Source of the DNA: Cellvibrionaceae bacterium
GTDB lineage: Bacteria > Pseudomonadota > Gammaproteobacteria > Pseudomonadales > Cellvibrionaceae
NCBI GenBank assembly: GCA_021151825.1
Contig: JAGKWQ010000006.1
Span: 248,001-312,000, forward strand
DNA: 64,000 nucleotides
Direction of reading: 5' to 3'
This document shows positions 18,026-26,659 of the stretch, one piece after another. Both the position numbers and the translations under genes were made by a program. Each line of letters opens with the position of its first letter. Within the stretch, counting starts at the first letter, position 1. The notes below the pieces were generated by a model that was given only the letters and a program-made list of their open reading frames with translations, made no database searches and was not told where the DNA came from.

Positions 18026-19762
18026 TCAAGTACCAGCCATTTTTTGCAGTACCCGGGTTTTTTGATCATTTTGCAATGTTGAAAATATAGAAGCGGCATG
18101 ATCTGCACTTTTCAAACGTTTTTTGGGATTGGGTTGTAGCATTTCCAGAATGCCTTTACGCAAATTGGCAGGTAGTTTGCGTAGTTTCCAGCGATTTTGT
18201 AAGCCCCACCAGCTATTAGACGGTAATTGACTGGTGATGAGCTGAAACAATATTACACCCATTGCATAAATATCCGTTGCGATAGAAATAGGTTCATTAG
18301 CTGGATGATACCAGTGGGTATCTTCTCCATAGCTGTGCGGCGGGAAACCAAAATCAGTGAGCTTCAGGTGGTTCTTTTCCGCAAATAAAATATTGCTGGG
18401 GCGAAGATTGCCGTGAATCAAACCATAGGAATGTGCGCAAGCAAGCGCGTTAGCCAATTGCTGGGCCAGAATTAAACACTCGCCAATATTTAGCGTTTGG
18501 CTCAATCGTTCCTGCAAATTGCCACCCGGTAAATATTCCATAGCGATAATAAATACCCGCGGGTTTTTGCCTGTACCGTAAACCCGTGCGATATGCGGAT
18601 GCTGAATTTGGGTTAACTTTGCTGCGAATTGCGGTGCATTGCCTAGATGATCAAGCGATTGTTTTTTAATGACCAGAAAGCGTTGACGATTAGGATCATT
18701 GACCAGATAAGTTGCACCAAAAGGATTTTCTTTAAATACATCCAGTAGCGTGTAATTGGGTGGGATATTATCGCGAGTGGATTCAACACCCCAGCGATTG
18801 GTATGGAGGTGCTTGCCTTGGGCAATTAATAATAATTGTTGGCGAATGCTTTCTACCGATGCTGGACGTTGTGCGGGTATAGGTTGGATACATTGTTCAA
18901 TCAATGTTTGTATTTTGACCGCTAAGGCAAATTTATTCACTGCCGGATCATTGTTGAATGACTGGTAGGTTTGTCGTGTTGCGTGAATGGGTGTCACGCC
19001 ATAAATAAATTCGTGGATCAATACTCCTAACGAATAAATATCGCTCAGATAACTGGTGTGGGAAATCCCTTCGAGTTGTTCGGGAGCCATGTAAGCACCG
19101 GTGCCCATAATCATTTCCGACGCTGGTTTATTATTTTCATCATCGGTGATTTTTTTATTGGAAGTAAAATAGCCGGCGATTCCAAAATCCATTAAATAGG
19201 CGCGGCCATCGTAATCCACCAATACATTTGCAGGTTTTATATCGCGATGCACAATATCATTACGATGTGCATAGGCGAGCGCACTACACAATTGAATCAG
19301 GATATCCAGCTTGCGGCTTAAGTTGACATCGCTGCGCGGTAAAATAGTTTCCAGCGATACGCTTTTAATATAGGCCATCACGAAATAGGGTAGTTTTTCG
19401 TCGCTAATACCTTTATCAATCACCTGGATAATATTCGGATGGTTTAACTGGGCAACTAATATCGATTCCTGTTCAAATTGTTGTTGAATGACCTCGTCCT
19501 GATTCAGGCTGGCATCCAGTACTTTAATCGCAACTTGCCGATCAAGGGATTTTTGTATCGCCAGATAAACCTTGGCCATACCGCCTTCGCCGAGTTGGGT
19601 TTTTATGTGATATCCAGGGATGGTTTGCACGTTCAATTTCTCGCCATGTGTCATGGTTTGGAGTATAGATCGCGTTATTGCATGGGGTTGAAAAGTTTCC
19701 GTTACGGATAAGGTTATGGTGCTGGCATCAGTGCCTGTTTGGCGGCACACTAATGCGTGCAT
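18026..19762 (-). CDS. Tandem Ser/Thr protein kinase - pseudokinase
   Basis: 578 residues with two Hanks-type kinase folds. Kinase 1 (~50-315) is complete: glycine loop LGEGGMAKV, K80 in VAIK, HRDIKPANV (172-180), DFG (192-194), APE (226-228). Kinase 2 (~337-560) is degenerate: no glycine loop, HGNLRPSN (450-457) where HRDxKxxN is expected, so catalytic Asp is Asn, although DFG (470-472) remains; probably a regulatory pseudokinase. No transmembrane helix is obvious, so likely cytosolic. Start uncertain: ATG 19762 or ATG 19654, neither with a good ribosome site. Followed by the transaldolase-like gene. Confidence 0.85.
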   Translation of the reverse strand: MHALVCRQTGTDASTITLSVTETFQPHAITRSILQTMTHGEKLNVQTIPGYHIKTQLGEGGMAKVYLAIQKSLDRQVAIKVLDASLNQDEVIQQQFEQESILVAQLNHPNIIQVIDKGISDEKLPYFVMAYIKSVSLETILPRSDVNLSRKLDILIQLCSALAYAHRNDIVHRDIKPANVLVDYDGRAYLMDFGIAGYFTSNKKITDDENNKPASEMIMGTGAYMAPEQLEGISHTSYLSDIYSLGVLIHEFIYGVTPIHATRQTYQSFNNDPAVNKFALAVKIQTLIEQCIQPIPAQRPASVESIRQQLLLIAQGKHLHTNRWGVESTRDNIPPNYTLLDVFKENPFGATYLVNDPNRQRFLVIKKQSLDHLGNAPQFAAKLTQIQHPHIARVYGTGKNPRVFIIAMEYLPGGNLQERLSQTLNIGECLILAQQLANALACAHSYGLIHGNLRPSNILFAEKNHLKLTDFGFPPHSYGEDTHWYHPANEPISIATDIYAMGVILFQLITSQLPSNSWWGLQNRWKLRKLPANLRKGILEMLQPNPKKRLKSADHAASIFSTLQNDQKTRVLQKMAGT

Positions 19763-19809
19763 CTATATTTAGTACACGAATCTATATTTAATGCCTGTAA
19801 CTATATTTA
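19763..19809. repeat. Three 9-bp iterons at 19-bp period
   Basis: CTATATTTA occurs at 19763, 19782 and 19801, exactly 19 bp apart, filling the short divergent gap between the kinase gene and pncC. They could be operators or overlapping promoter elements. Confidence 0.7.
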
Positions 19810-19827
19810 CTATTTGATGAGCCTGCG

Positions 19828-20307
19828 ATGGATAATTATCTGCTACAACTGAGCCAACACCTTGGTGACCGGTTATTGCAACACAATCAGCGCATTGCTA
19901 CTGCAGAGTCCTGTACAGGGGGCGGCGTTGCGGCAGCAATTACTGCGATTCCCGGTAGTTCCGCCTGGTTTGAATACGGTATCGTCAGCTATGCGAACAC
20001 TGCCAAACAAAAACTGCTTGGTGTAAATGCTGCAACATTGGAGCGTGAAGGCGCAGTGAGTGAAGCGGTAGTGATTGAAATGGCGCGCGGTGTTTTGGCG
20101 CTTGCGGAGGCGGATATTGCGGTTGCAATCAGTGGTGTTGCTGGTCCTGGTGGCGGATCACTGGAAAAACCGGTCGGCACAGTGTGGTTTGCCTGGGTTA
20201 CGAAAAACGCTGAAATCAAAACTGAATTAAAAATTTTTGATGGAGACCGGGCAGGGATACAAAAACAAGCCGTGGTTTTCGCGTTAGAAGGTGCATTAAT
20301 TATTTAA
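19828..20307 (+). CDS. pncC: Nicotinamide-nucleotide amidohydrolase (CinA C-terminal type)
   Basis: 159-residue stand-alone CinA C-terminal domain that deamidates NMN to nicotinate mononucleotide in pyridine nucleotide salvage. Signature segments: RIATAESCTGGGVAAAIT (catalytic serine region), GSSAWFEYGIVSYANTAKQKLLGV, ISGVAGPGGGSLEKPVGTVWFA. Full length for the family. In many relatives it directly precedes recA; here fdxA, a CadC-like regulator and one unknown gene intervene. Confidence 0.93.
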   Translation: MDNYLLQLSQHLGDRLLQHNQRIATAESCTGGGVAAAITAIPGSSAWFEYGIVSYANTAKQKLLGVNAATLEREGAVSEAVVIEMARGVLALAEADIAVAISGVAGPGGGSLEKPVGTVWFAWVTKNAEIKTELKIFDGDRAGIQKQAVVFALEGALII

Positions 20308-20348
20308 CACACTTCTTGCACAATACATCCCTGTTCGATAATCGAATA

Positions 20349-20672
20349 CTATCGTTCAAGCAAGGCCAACTTATTAGCAATACCATCCCATTTTTCATAG
20401 TTCGGATAAGCATCTTTACGGTTGGAAATTTCTGGCCATAATGCGGCAAGTTCGGCATTTAATTGGATAAAATGCTTTTGATCCTCTGGAACTTCATCCT
20501 CTTCAAAAATGGCATTGGCCGGGCATTCAACCGGACACACGTTGCAATCGATACAGGTGAGTGGATCTATCACTAAAAAATTAGGGCCTTCCCTGAATGC
20601 ATCAACAGGGCATACTTCAACACAGGTCGTATGCTTGCAGTTAATGCAGTTTTCAGTCACAACAAATGTCAT
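20349..20672 (-). CDS. fdxA: Seven-iron ferredoxin
   Basis: 107 residues from ATG 20672 (GAGGAAG upstream; an in-frame upstream start at 20702 lacks this). Low-potential electron carrier with one [3Fe-4S] and one [4Fe-4S] cluster, as in Azotobacter FdI. Cysteine patterns: CINCKHTTCVEVCP near the N-terminus and CIDCNVCPVECP at ~39-50. The VDCF cysteine of many FdxA proteins is Ala here (VDAF). The C-terminal half (NYEKWDGIANKLALLER) is typical of FdxA. Confidence 0.93.
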   Translation of the reverse strand: MTFVVTENCINCKHTTCVEVCPVDAFREGPNFLVIDPLTCIDCNVCPVECPANAIFEEDEVPEDQKHFIQLNAELAALWPEISNRKDAYPNYEKWDGIANKLALLER

Positions 20673-20801
20673 TAAGGCTTCCTCGGGTTTTACGATATGC
20701 ATCTACTGTAGATAAACAGATGAATATTAGTAAAACAGATAATTTGGATATGCCTTATCTATTCTCTAAATTGGCAGTACGGGAAATCACTCCAATTGTT
20801 A

Positions 20802-22958
20802 TCACTTCAATAAAACGATATTTGCCTCAGGTAGATCGCATTCGGTTTGTAACAAACCTTTATCCGTATTAAAAGATGTGGTGGAAACGGCATTATTTTG
20901 TTGCGGTAGAAATATTGACTTATTACTTTCTGTATAGCGCCAATAAAAAATATCTGATTCATGGCAGGTGCCGCCAGTCATGAAATAAATCCCTTCAGAA
21001 TTTGCTTTGAGTAATTTGCTGTAGGGCTCCACATTGGGAGTCACACGCTCAAGTGAGTCATCTTTATTGCGCAACACCCACAGACCGCTTTCGCTCACAT
21101 ATTGAAATAGTACATCGCCGCTGTATTCAATAGCAGAACCTACTGCACCAAAGGTAAGTTGTTTTTGTTGTTTTCCTTCAATGCGCCACAAATTTCTAAC
21201 ATCACCATTGTGCTTAAGCACGAAGAGCCGATTGTTGCCTGGGTAATAGGCAATAGGTTCAATGTTATCTGCATCCGTAACAAAAATTTCGGTGATATTG
21301 GTTAATAAATTGTGATGATAAAGTTGGTTGCCTGCATTAAAAACAATATGTTTACTATCGTCAGACCAGATGATTGAATCAATTTTTGATGGAATAGGTT
21401 GGGTCGTAAGCTGGTGTTCCTGCCCATTTTCGACCAGCCATAAATGAGTTTGGTTGTTGCGTACAGAGGCATAAACTATTTGTTTTCCGCTCGGGGAAAA
21501 ACTGGCTGCATAATTAAAATTGGTGTTCTCGGTAAGGCTGGTTTTTACGCCGTTTAATGAGGCCAGCATAATATTGGCACTGCGTTTTTCTTCGGTGTAA
21601 TAAATACCTGTTCCATCGGCACTGTAACGAGGCCGTGAAAAGAGTTTATCTTTTGTTTCTGCTAACGGAATTGCTATCTGCTTGCCATTCAAATAGACAA
21701 TAAATAGTTTGCGCTCTTCTTCCGCATATACGAGGACACCGCTCTCATCGGGGATCCAGCTGATATCTGCGGCGCTTACATCCAGCTGCACTCTGTTAAT
21801 AGGGTCCTGCGCAGGATTGAGAAAATCGACGCGTACTTTATTTTTGTACAAGCTTGCAATCGCCGTTTTCTGATTAAGAATTGTGCTTGCAATTGGATTA
21901 ATTGCACCTTCAATTTCATCCAGTAATTTCAATTGTTGTTCGCGGATAGAGTAGCGGTAGCGTCCATTGCCAGCATTCGGTCCCTGTTTGGCAACAATCT
22001 CCAGTGTATCTTCATCCCACCAGGTGACGCTCAATATCTGCCCTTGCCATTGGCTGAGCTGCTGTTTTTCCAGTAATTGTTCTTTGCCTAGATCCAGCGA
22101 GAAAATATGAAATGAATAGAGAAAATTGGGTGGTTGATAAAATTGGGTCTCGGCGAGGAGCTTGTCACGGCGTTTTATTTCAATTGCCACCAGGTTTTTT
22201 CCAGCAGGGGACCAAGCCAGTTTGAACCAGGTTCCATGGCTACTGGCAACGCGCCAGTCCTTTCCTGCGTTATTGCGAATGACAATTTCACTGTCAGTGT
22301 CATTTGGTTTTGCAGGATTTACTTTTTCGCGAATATAAGCGAGGTGCTGATTGTTCGGGTGAGGTGTTGGGCTGCGCTCGTGGCCCGTTTCATTTGTGTA
22401 ACCCTGTGTGCTTTGGAAAATGGTTTTGTGATTCTCGGGCAGGTAAATCATGCTCCAATTAACACCGTGATAAATTGCGAAGAGCGCGATCAGTAGCACA
22501 ATCGTCCAGATTGCTGTACGCCATTTCGGTTGAACTGAGGCAAATGCTTTTCCGAGTTCAATCGCGGTTGTTACATTAGGGGACTCCAGGGTTTCCTCTA
22601 TTAGAAACTGTGGCTCTACGGCAAGTTGATAACCACGTTTTGAGTAATGAACAATAAATTCCTGATCGCCAATTAATCCATTCAGCGCGGTTCTTAGTGC
22701 ATTGATACTTTTTTGTACTGAACCATGGGTTACCACACGGCCAGCCCACAAACGCTCAATCAGTTCTTCATTACTAATCACTCGGTTTTGATTACGTGCA
22801 AGATAGTGTAATACCGCCATGACTTTAGGTTGTATTTTAATGCTTTGGCCGCGGGCCCATAACGTATTATGAGATGGGGAGGCTTTAATTTCGCCCAACA
22901 TAAAACTGGTGTCGGGATGTGCGTCCATGACAGGCACGGAACCTGTTGCTGTCAGCAT
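20802..22958 (-). CDS. CadC/ToxR-like membrane-bound transcriptional regulator with beta-propeller
   Basis: 718 residues. Residues ~20-112 form an OmpR/PhoB-type winged helix (IKIQPKVMAVLHYLARNQNRVISNEELIERLW; SVQKSINALRTAL; FIVHYSKRGYQL). A single transmembrane helix lies at ~147-166 (AIWTIVLLIALFAIYHGVNW). The periplasmic ~550 residues contain TolB/WD40-like propeller repeats (SRPRYSADGTGIYYT, SFSPSGKQIVYAS, IIWSDDSKHIVFNA). It should bind DNA while sensing a periplasmic signal. Start ATG 22958 has AAAGG upstream. Divergent from the small exported protein, a candidate target. Confidence 0.85.
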   Translation of the reverse strand: MLTATGSVPVMDAHPDTSFMLGEIKASPSHNTLWARGQSIKIQPKVMAVLHYLARNQNRVISNEELIERLWAGRVVTHGSVQKSINALRTALNGLIGDQEFIVHYSKRGYQLAVEPQFLIEETLESPNVTTAIELGKAFASVQPKWRTAIWTIVLLIALFAIYHGVNWSMIYLPENHKTIFQSTQGYTNETGHERSPTPHPNNQHLAYIREKVNPAKPNDTDSEIVIRNNAGKDWRVASSHGTWFKLAWSPAGKNLVAIEIKRRDKLLAETQFYQPPNFLYSFHIFSLDLGKEQLLEKQQLSQWQGQILSVTWWDEDTLEIVAKQGPNAGNGRYRYSIREQQLKLLDEIEGAINPIASTILNQKTAIASLYKNKVRVDFLNPAQDPINRVQLDVSAADISWIPDESGVLVYAEEERKLFIVYLNGKQIAIPLAETKDKLFSRPRYSADGTGIYYTEEKRSANIMLASLNGVKTSLTENTNFNYAASFSPSGKQIVYASVRNNQTHLWLVENGQEHQLTTQPIPSKIDSIIWSDDSKHIVFNAGNQLYHHNLLTNITEIFVTDADNIEPIAYYPGNNRLFVLKHNGDVRNLWRIEGKQQKQLTFGAVGSAIEYSGDVLFQYVSESGLWVLRNKDDSLERVTPNVEPYSKLLKANSEGIYFMTGGTCHESDIFYWRYTESNKSIFLPQQNNAVSTTSFNTDKGLLQTECDLPEANIVLLK

Positions 22959-23253
22959 AGTGGTACCTTTCCGGTAAGTTTTTCTTATTGATATAGGAGT
23001 GGTCGTCGGATGTTACTCAAGCGTTGACCATGGGTGTAATTTTGCAAGAAGCCGGTTGGATAAAACAAGTGACGCTTATTTTTTTTGGGTTCTTATGTTA
23101 TTGATTTTTAAATGAAAAAAAATGGTAAGTAAAAGGTAAGCACGAAGTTTCCGGATGGTCAGTGTTTCTTTCAGTGTTTGCCATATATTGAGCTCACACA
23201 CATCCTCTGCGTTGATGCGTGTCTTCCCGGATCACAACCATAAAGGTAAGGCT

Positions 23254-23820
23254 ATGAAATTATCACTACTGTTCCTGGCGTTCGCATGTCCAATTATGGC
23301 ATTCGCCGCTCCCGGTCCCGCAACAGCTGGAGCTCATGCGCCTCTGGTATATGTTAATCAAAATATTGGATTTAACGTGCCGGGATATAAGTACAAACAA
23401 GCAGAATTTCCCTGTGATATTGATAAGGTATTAGTAGGTAATCTCGTCGAACAAGCGAGTGTTGATGGTATCAACCTTGAGCCAGTTGGCACCCCTGACA
23501 AAATCCTTAACGGTACAGTGCCTGTTCTGGCAATTGATATAGAACAGTTAGTATTGGGTGAGGATAAGAAACGCCAATTTGGTACAAAACGGAGTTCCAA
23601 TTTACCCAAGGTTCAAGTAACCGTCGCGTTGGTAAAAGGGAAGGATGATATTGTTACCGCCAAACATACCTGTGCAATTATGGTGCTGAATGAATTCACT
23701 CCCTCCTCGAATGTATTGGATTTGGGAAGCCACGGCACAACTATTTGTTCTGCGACTCGTAAATGCCTGAAGGATCTCAGTAGTGATGTAGTTGATTGGA
23801 TGGCTCCGATGGTCAAATGA
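23254..23820 (+). CDS. Exported protein of unknown function
   Basis: 188 residues from ATG 23254 (AAAGGTAAG upstream). Signal peptide ~1-18 (MKLSLLFLAFACPIMAFA). Four cysteines in the mature part (CDID, HTCAIM, ICSATRKC) could form two disulfides, consistent with periplasmic location. I do not recognise the family. It is divergent from the CadC-like regulator with a ~295-bp gap and is followed by a strong terminator, so it is a single-gene unit. Confidence 0.7.
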   Translation: MKLSLLFLAFACPIMAFAAPGPATAGAHAPLVYVNQNIGFNVPGYKYKQAEFPCDIDKVLVGNLVEQASVDGINLEPVGTPDKILNGTVPVLAIDIEQLVLGEDKKRQFGTKRSSNLPKVQVTVALVKGKDDIVTAKHTCAIMVLNEFTPSSNVLDLGSHGTTICSATRKCLKDLSSDVVDWMAPMVK

Positions 23821-23860
23821 TGATGAAATTTCTATTGTGAAAGATGATCGTCTGACCTCA

Positions 23861-23890
23861 ATAAAGCCACTCTTGAAGTGGCTTTATATT
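23861..23890 (+). terminator. Rho-independent terminator
   Basis: 11-bp perfect stem ATAAAGCCACT/AGTGGCTTTAT, CTTGA loop, then AT-rich tail. Confidence 0.88.
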
Positions 23891-23924
23891 TTGTAATGGA
23901 TGAATGGAATATTATGAAAATATG

Positions 23925-23940
23925 CTGTATAAATTAACAG
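23925..23940 (+). promoter_or_regulatory. LexA (SOS) box upstream of recA
   Basis: Perfect CTGT-N8-ACAG (CTGTATAAATTAACAG). It lies just upstream of the -35 of the recA promoter. Confidence 0.88.
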
Positions 23941-23943
23941 GTA

Positions 23944-23975
23944 CTGGTTGCGCGTACAGGTTTTTGGTGTATAGT
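23944..23975 (+). promoter_or_regulatory. recA promoter with a second, imperfect LexA box
   Basis: -35 TTGCGC (23948-23953), 16-bp spacer, -10 TATAGT (23970-23975). CTGG-N8-ACAG at 23944-23959, one mismatch from the LexA consensus, overlaps the -35 and starts 19 bp after the perfect box. Confidence 0.7.
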
Positions 23976-24057
23976 GCACTCATGGTTGCGGCAAGCTGGC
24001 TCCAACCTCATAAGAATTATTTACAAATAGATTTCATTGTATAAGTTGAGGTGTGAA

Positions 24058-25098
24058 ATGGATGCGAATAAAGAAAAGGCGTTACAAGCGGCGCTGAGCC
24101 AGATCGAGCGTCAATTTGGTAAAGGGACTGTTATGCGTATGGGGGATCGTGAGGATTTAGTGATTCCTGCAATTTCTACCGGATCGTTAGGGTTGGACGT
24201 CGCCCTCGGTATTGGCGGTTTGCCTAAAGGCCGTATTATCGAAATTTACGGTCCCGAATCCTCTGGTAAAACTACTCTCACTCTTCAGGTTATTGCTGAG
24301 GCTCAGCGCCTGGGGGGTACTTGTGCATTTATCGATGCAGAACATGCACTTGATCCCATTTATGCCACCAAGTTGGGTGTGAATGTTGATGATTTGATTG
24401 TTTCCCAGCCAGATACAGGTGAGCAAGCGTTGGAAGTAACCGACATGCTGGTTCGTTCTGGTGCCGTGGATGTATTGGTGGTGGATTCGGTCGCCGCGTT
24501 GACTCCTCGTGCAGAGATTGAAGGCGAGATGGGCGATCATCACGTGGGTTTGCAGGCTCGCTTAATGTCACAAGCGTTGCGCAAAATTACCGGTAATATC
24601 AAAAATGCTAATTGCCTCGTGATTTTCATTAATCAGATTCGGATGAAAATCGGTGTAATGTTTGGCAATCCAGAAACTACCACCGGTGGTAATGCATTAA
24701 AATTTTATGCATCTGTACGTTTGGATATTCGTCGTATTGGTGCAGTAAAAGAGGGTGAGGAAGTAACTGGATCTGAAACTCGTGTAAAAGTTGTTAAGAA
24801 CAAAGTCGCTCCGCCTTTCAAACAAGCTGAATTCCAGATTCTGTATGGCTCAGGTATTAATCGCATGGGCGAAGTAGTGGATTATGGCGTTAAATTGGGA
24901 ATGATTGACAAGGCTGGTGCATGGTATAGCTATCAAGGGAGTAAAATCGGCCAGGGCAAAAATAACGTGATGAAATTTTTGCAAGAAAACCCTGCAGTTG
25001 CTCAAGAATTGGAGCAAAGAGTTCGCGCTGAACTTCTGGCGACACCGGCACTCTCATTAAGTGCAAGCGGTGGCGAAGCAGAAGACATTGAAATGTAA
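24058..25098 (+). CDS. recA: Recombinase A
   Basis: 346 residues, as in Pseudomonas RecA. DNA strand exchange and LexA coprotease in the SOS response. Walker A is GPESSGKT; Walker B is VLVVDSVAAL; loops L1 (EGEMGDHHVG) and L2 (GVMFGNPETTTGGNALKFYAS) are intact; the acidic C-terminus is GGEAEDIEM. ATG 24058 is preceded by GAGGTG; an in-frame start at 24037 adds seven residues of no family character. Followed by a strong terminator, so recX may be only partly co-transcribed. Confidence 0.98.
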   Translation: MDANKEKALQAALSQIERQFGKGTVMRMGDREDLVIPAISTGSLGLDVALGIGGLPKGRIIEIYGPESSGKTTLTLQVIAEAQRLGGTCAFIDAEHALDPIYATKLGVNVDDLIVSQPDTGEQALEVTDMLVRSGAVDVLVVDSVAALTPRAEIEGEMGDHHVGLQARLMSQALRKITGNIKNANCLVIFINQIRMKIGVMFGNPETTTGGNALKFYASVRLDIRRIGAVKEGEEVTGSETRVKVVKNKVAPPFKQAEFQILYGSGINRMGEVVDYGVKLGMIDKAGAWYSYQGSKIGQGKNNVMKFLQENPAVAQELEQRVRAELLATPALSLSASGGEAEDIEM

Positions 25099-25117
25099 TA
25101 CTTTGTATCAGGATAAT

Positions 25118-25153
25118 AAAAAGCCCCCGTTGTTAACACAACGGGGGCTTTTT
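25118..25153 (+). terminator. Rho-independent terminator after recA
   Basis: 16-bp perfect stem (AAAAAGCCCCCGTTGT and complement) with TAAC loop; the T-run is part of the stem. Confidence 0.95.
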
Positions 25154-25296
25154 ATTACAGAATTCTTCTTGCTAGTGCCTGTTATGCTCAGTATTCTGGT
25201 TTTAAATGCAGGGTGTTGAATAAGCTGCTGCAAAAACTCCAGTATTTATAATGGGGTAGGGTGTTTAGCTACATGATTTTTGAAATCGAGGCAGGT

Positions 25297-25881
25297 ATGA
25301 AAAAGTTTACATGGTTGATCGCATTATGCAGCACTTTGCTGTTTGCGGGCTGCACAACCCAGCCAAACGTAGAGACTGACCATCAGGCAAATTATGATTT
25401 TTCAGCATTGAAAACTTTCAGTGTGATGGAAACCAAACAGGATACCAAAGAAAATATTTTGATTTCTCCTTTTACCCTCAGTCATATTCACTCTGCATTG
25501 GAAAGTGAATTGGCCAAGCGTTATCAAAGTGCTGCTTCAGGTGCAAAACCTGATTTTATTGTGAGTTATCATGTCGTGGTTGAAGAAAAAATAGATCCAC
25601 GTAGTTACGATGATTTATACGGTTTTGGATTTTATGGCCGTGGCTATTATCGCTATCCAAGTCCATTCTTTCATGGTCCAGGTGCAGGATTGCGAGTGTA
25701 CAATCAGGGGAGTTTGATCATTGATATCGTCGATGCTAAAACAGACAAACCCATTTGGCGCGGCGTATCAGAGAAGCGTCTGAGTCGTGGTATGGCTCCA
25801 CAGCAACAACGAGAAATTTTAAGCAAGGCGGTAACCGAGGTGATTTCCTTCTTCCCACCTGTTCAGGCTGTGCCAAAGTAG
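25297..25881 (+). CDS. DUF4136 lipoprotein
   Basis: 194 residues from ATG 25297. Lipoprotein signal peptide with lipobox LFAGC (~residues 16-20), so lipid-anchored in the outer membrane or periplasm. The body matches DUF4136: DYDFSALKTF-like start (YDFSALKTFSV), PDFIVSYHVVVEEK, YGFGFYGRGYYRYP, and GSLIIDIVDAKTDKPIWRGVSEKRL. Function unknown. It separates recA from recX, which is unusual. Confidence 0.85.
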   Translation: MKKFTWLIALCSTLLFAGCTTQPNVETDHQANYDFSALKTFSVMETKQDTKENILISPFTLSHIHSALESELAKRYQSAASGAKPDFIVSYHVVVEEKIDPRSYDDLYGFGFYGRGYYRYPSPFFHGPGAGLRVYNQGSLIIDIVDAKTDKPIWRGVSEKRLSRGMAPQQQREILSKAVTEVISFFPPVQAVPK

Positions 25882-25899
25882 ATTTCAATTACGATGTAT

Positions 25900-25927
25900 A
25901 AAAATGGCCGCAATTGCGGCCATTTTT
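25900..25927 (+). terminator. Terminator palindrome after the DUF4136 gene
   Basis: 28-bp perfect palindrome, AAAAATGGCCGCAA and its complement, ending in a T-run. Confidence 0.85.
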
Positions 25928-25962
25928 CATGGATTATTGATTGGTTTTAATTGTTGTTAAAA

Positions 25963-26448
25963 ATGGGTAATCGGGATAAATCTTTTATGCTTGAACAAAC
26001 CATTCTTTCAAATGTGCGTGTGGCTGCCATGAATTTATTGGCTATGCGTGAGCATTCAGTAAAGGAGCTGACGGAAAAACTGGAGCGAAAATTCCCTGGA
26101 TCTGAGTTTATTGAGCAGGCAATAAGCCAATTGAGAGAGCAGGATCTCCAGTCAGACAAGCGTTTTGCCGAAGCCTTTATTGCCATGCGCCAGCGACAGG
26201 GGAAAGGGAGCGTGTTAATCAGAATAGAGTTGCGTGATCGGGGGATTTCAACTGAATTGATTGGTTCGTTAATTGATGATGCTGGCTCTATTTGGGCTTC
26301 ACTTGCCCGGGATATACGCCGGAAGCGTTTTCATGACTTACCCGTGGATGGGCGTGAAAAAGCCAAGCAAATGCGATTTCTCCATTCACGAGGCTTTGCT
26401 AGTCGCCACATACAAGCTGCTTTTACTGGTATTGAGAATGATGACTAG
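25963..26448 (+). CDS. recX: RecA regulatory protein RecX
   Basis: 161 residues, close to E. coli RecX (166). It limits RecA filament extension. Family features: AAMNLLAMREHSVKELTEKLERKF, ISQLREQDLQSDKRFAEAFIAMRQRQGKG, IRIELRDRGIS and the C-terminal KQMRFLHSRGFASRHIQAAF. Start could be ATG 25963 or ATG 25987; an upstream TTG at 25951 is less likely. It follows recA with one lipoprotein gene between. Confidence 0.92.
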   Translation: MGNRDKSFMLEQTILSNVRVAAMNLLAMREHSVKELTEKLERKFPGSEFIEQAISQLREQDLQSDKRFAEAFIAMRQRQGKGSVLIRIELRDRGISTELIGSLIDDAGSIWASLARDIRRKRFHDLPVDGREKAKQMRFLHSRGFASRHIQAAFTGIENDD

Positions 26449-26525
26449 CCTGCTTTGGATTTTTATCAATCGGTTTTAGATCAATCACTTATTTCGTTTT
26501 GACACCGCCAATGACCAGCTTTTCG

Positions 26526-26559
26526 TTGAGCCGAAAGGTCGTTTCTGTTACTCTGGCGC
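26526..26559 (+). promoter_or_regulatory. Possible pyrG promoter
   Basis: TTGAGC, 17-bp spacer, TACTCT, about 100 bp before the pyrG start codon. Moderate match to sigma-70 consensus. Confidence 0.35.
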
Positions 26560-26659
26560 CCCGTCCTGAACGATAAATCCCTTGGCTCGCACTGCCGGGC
26601 GCTGAAACAGGCATTTATCTCCAATCCGCTCCGCATTTTCACAGTTAATCAGGTTTTAC

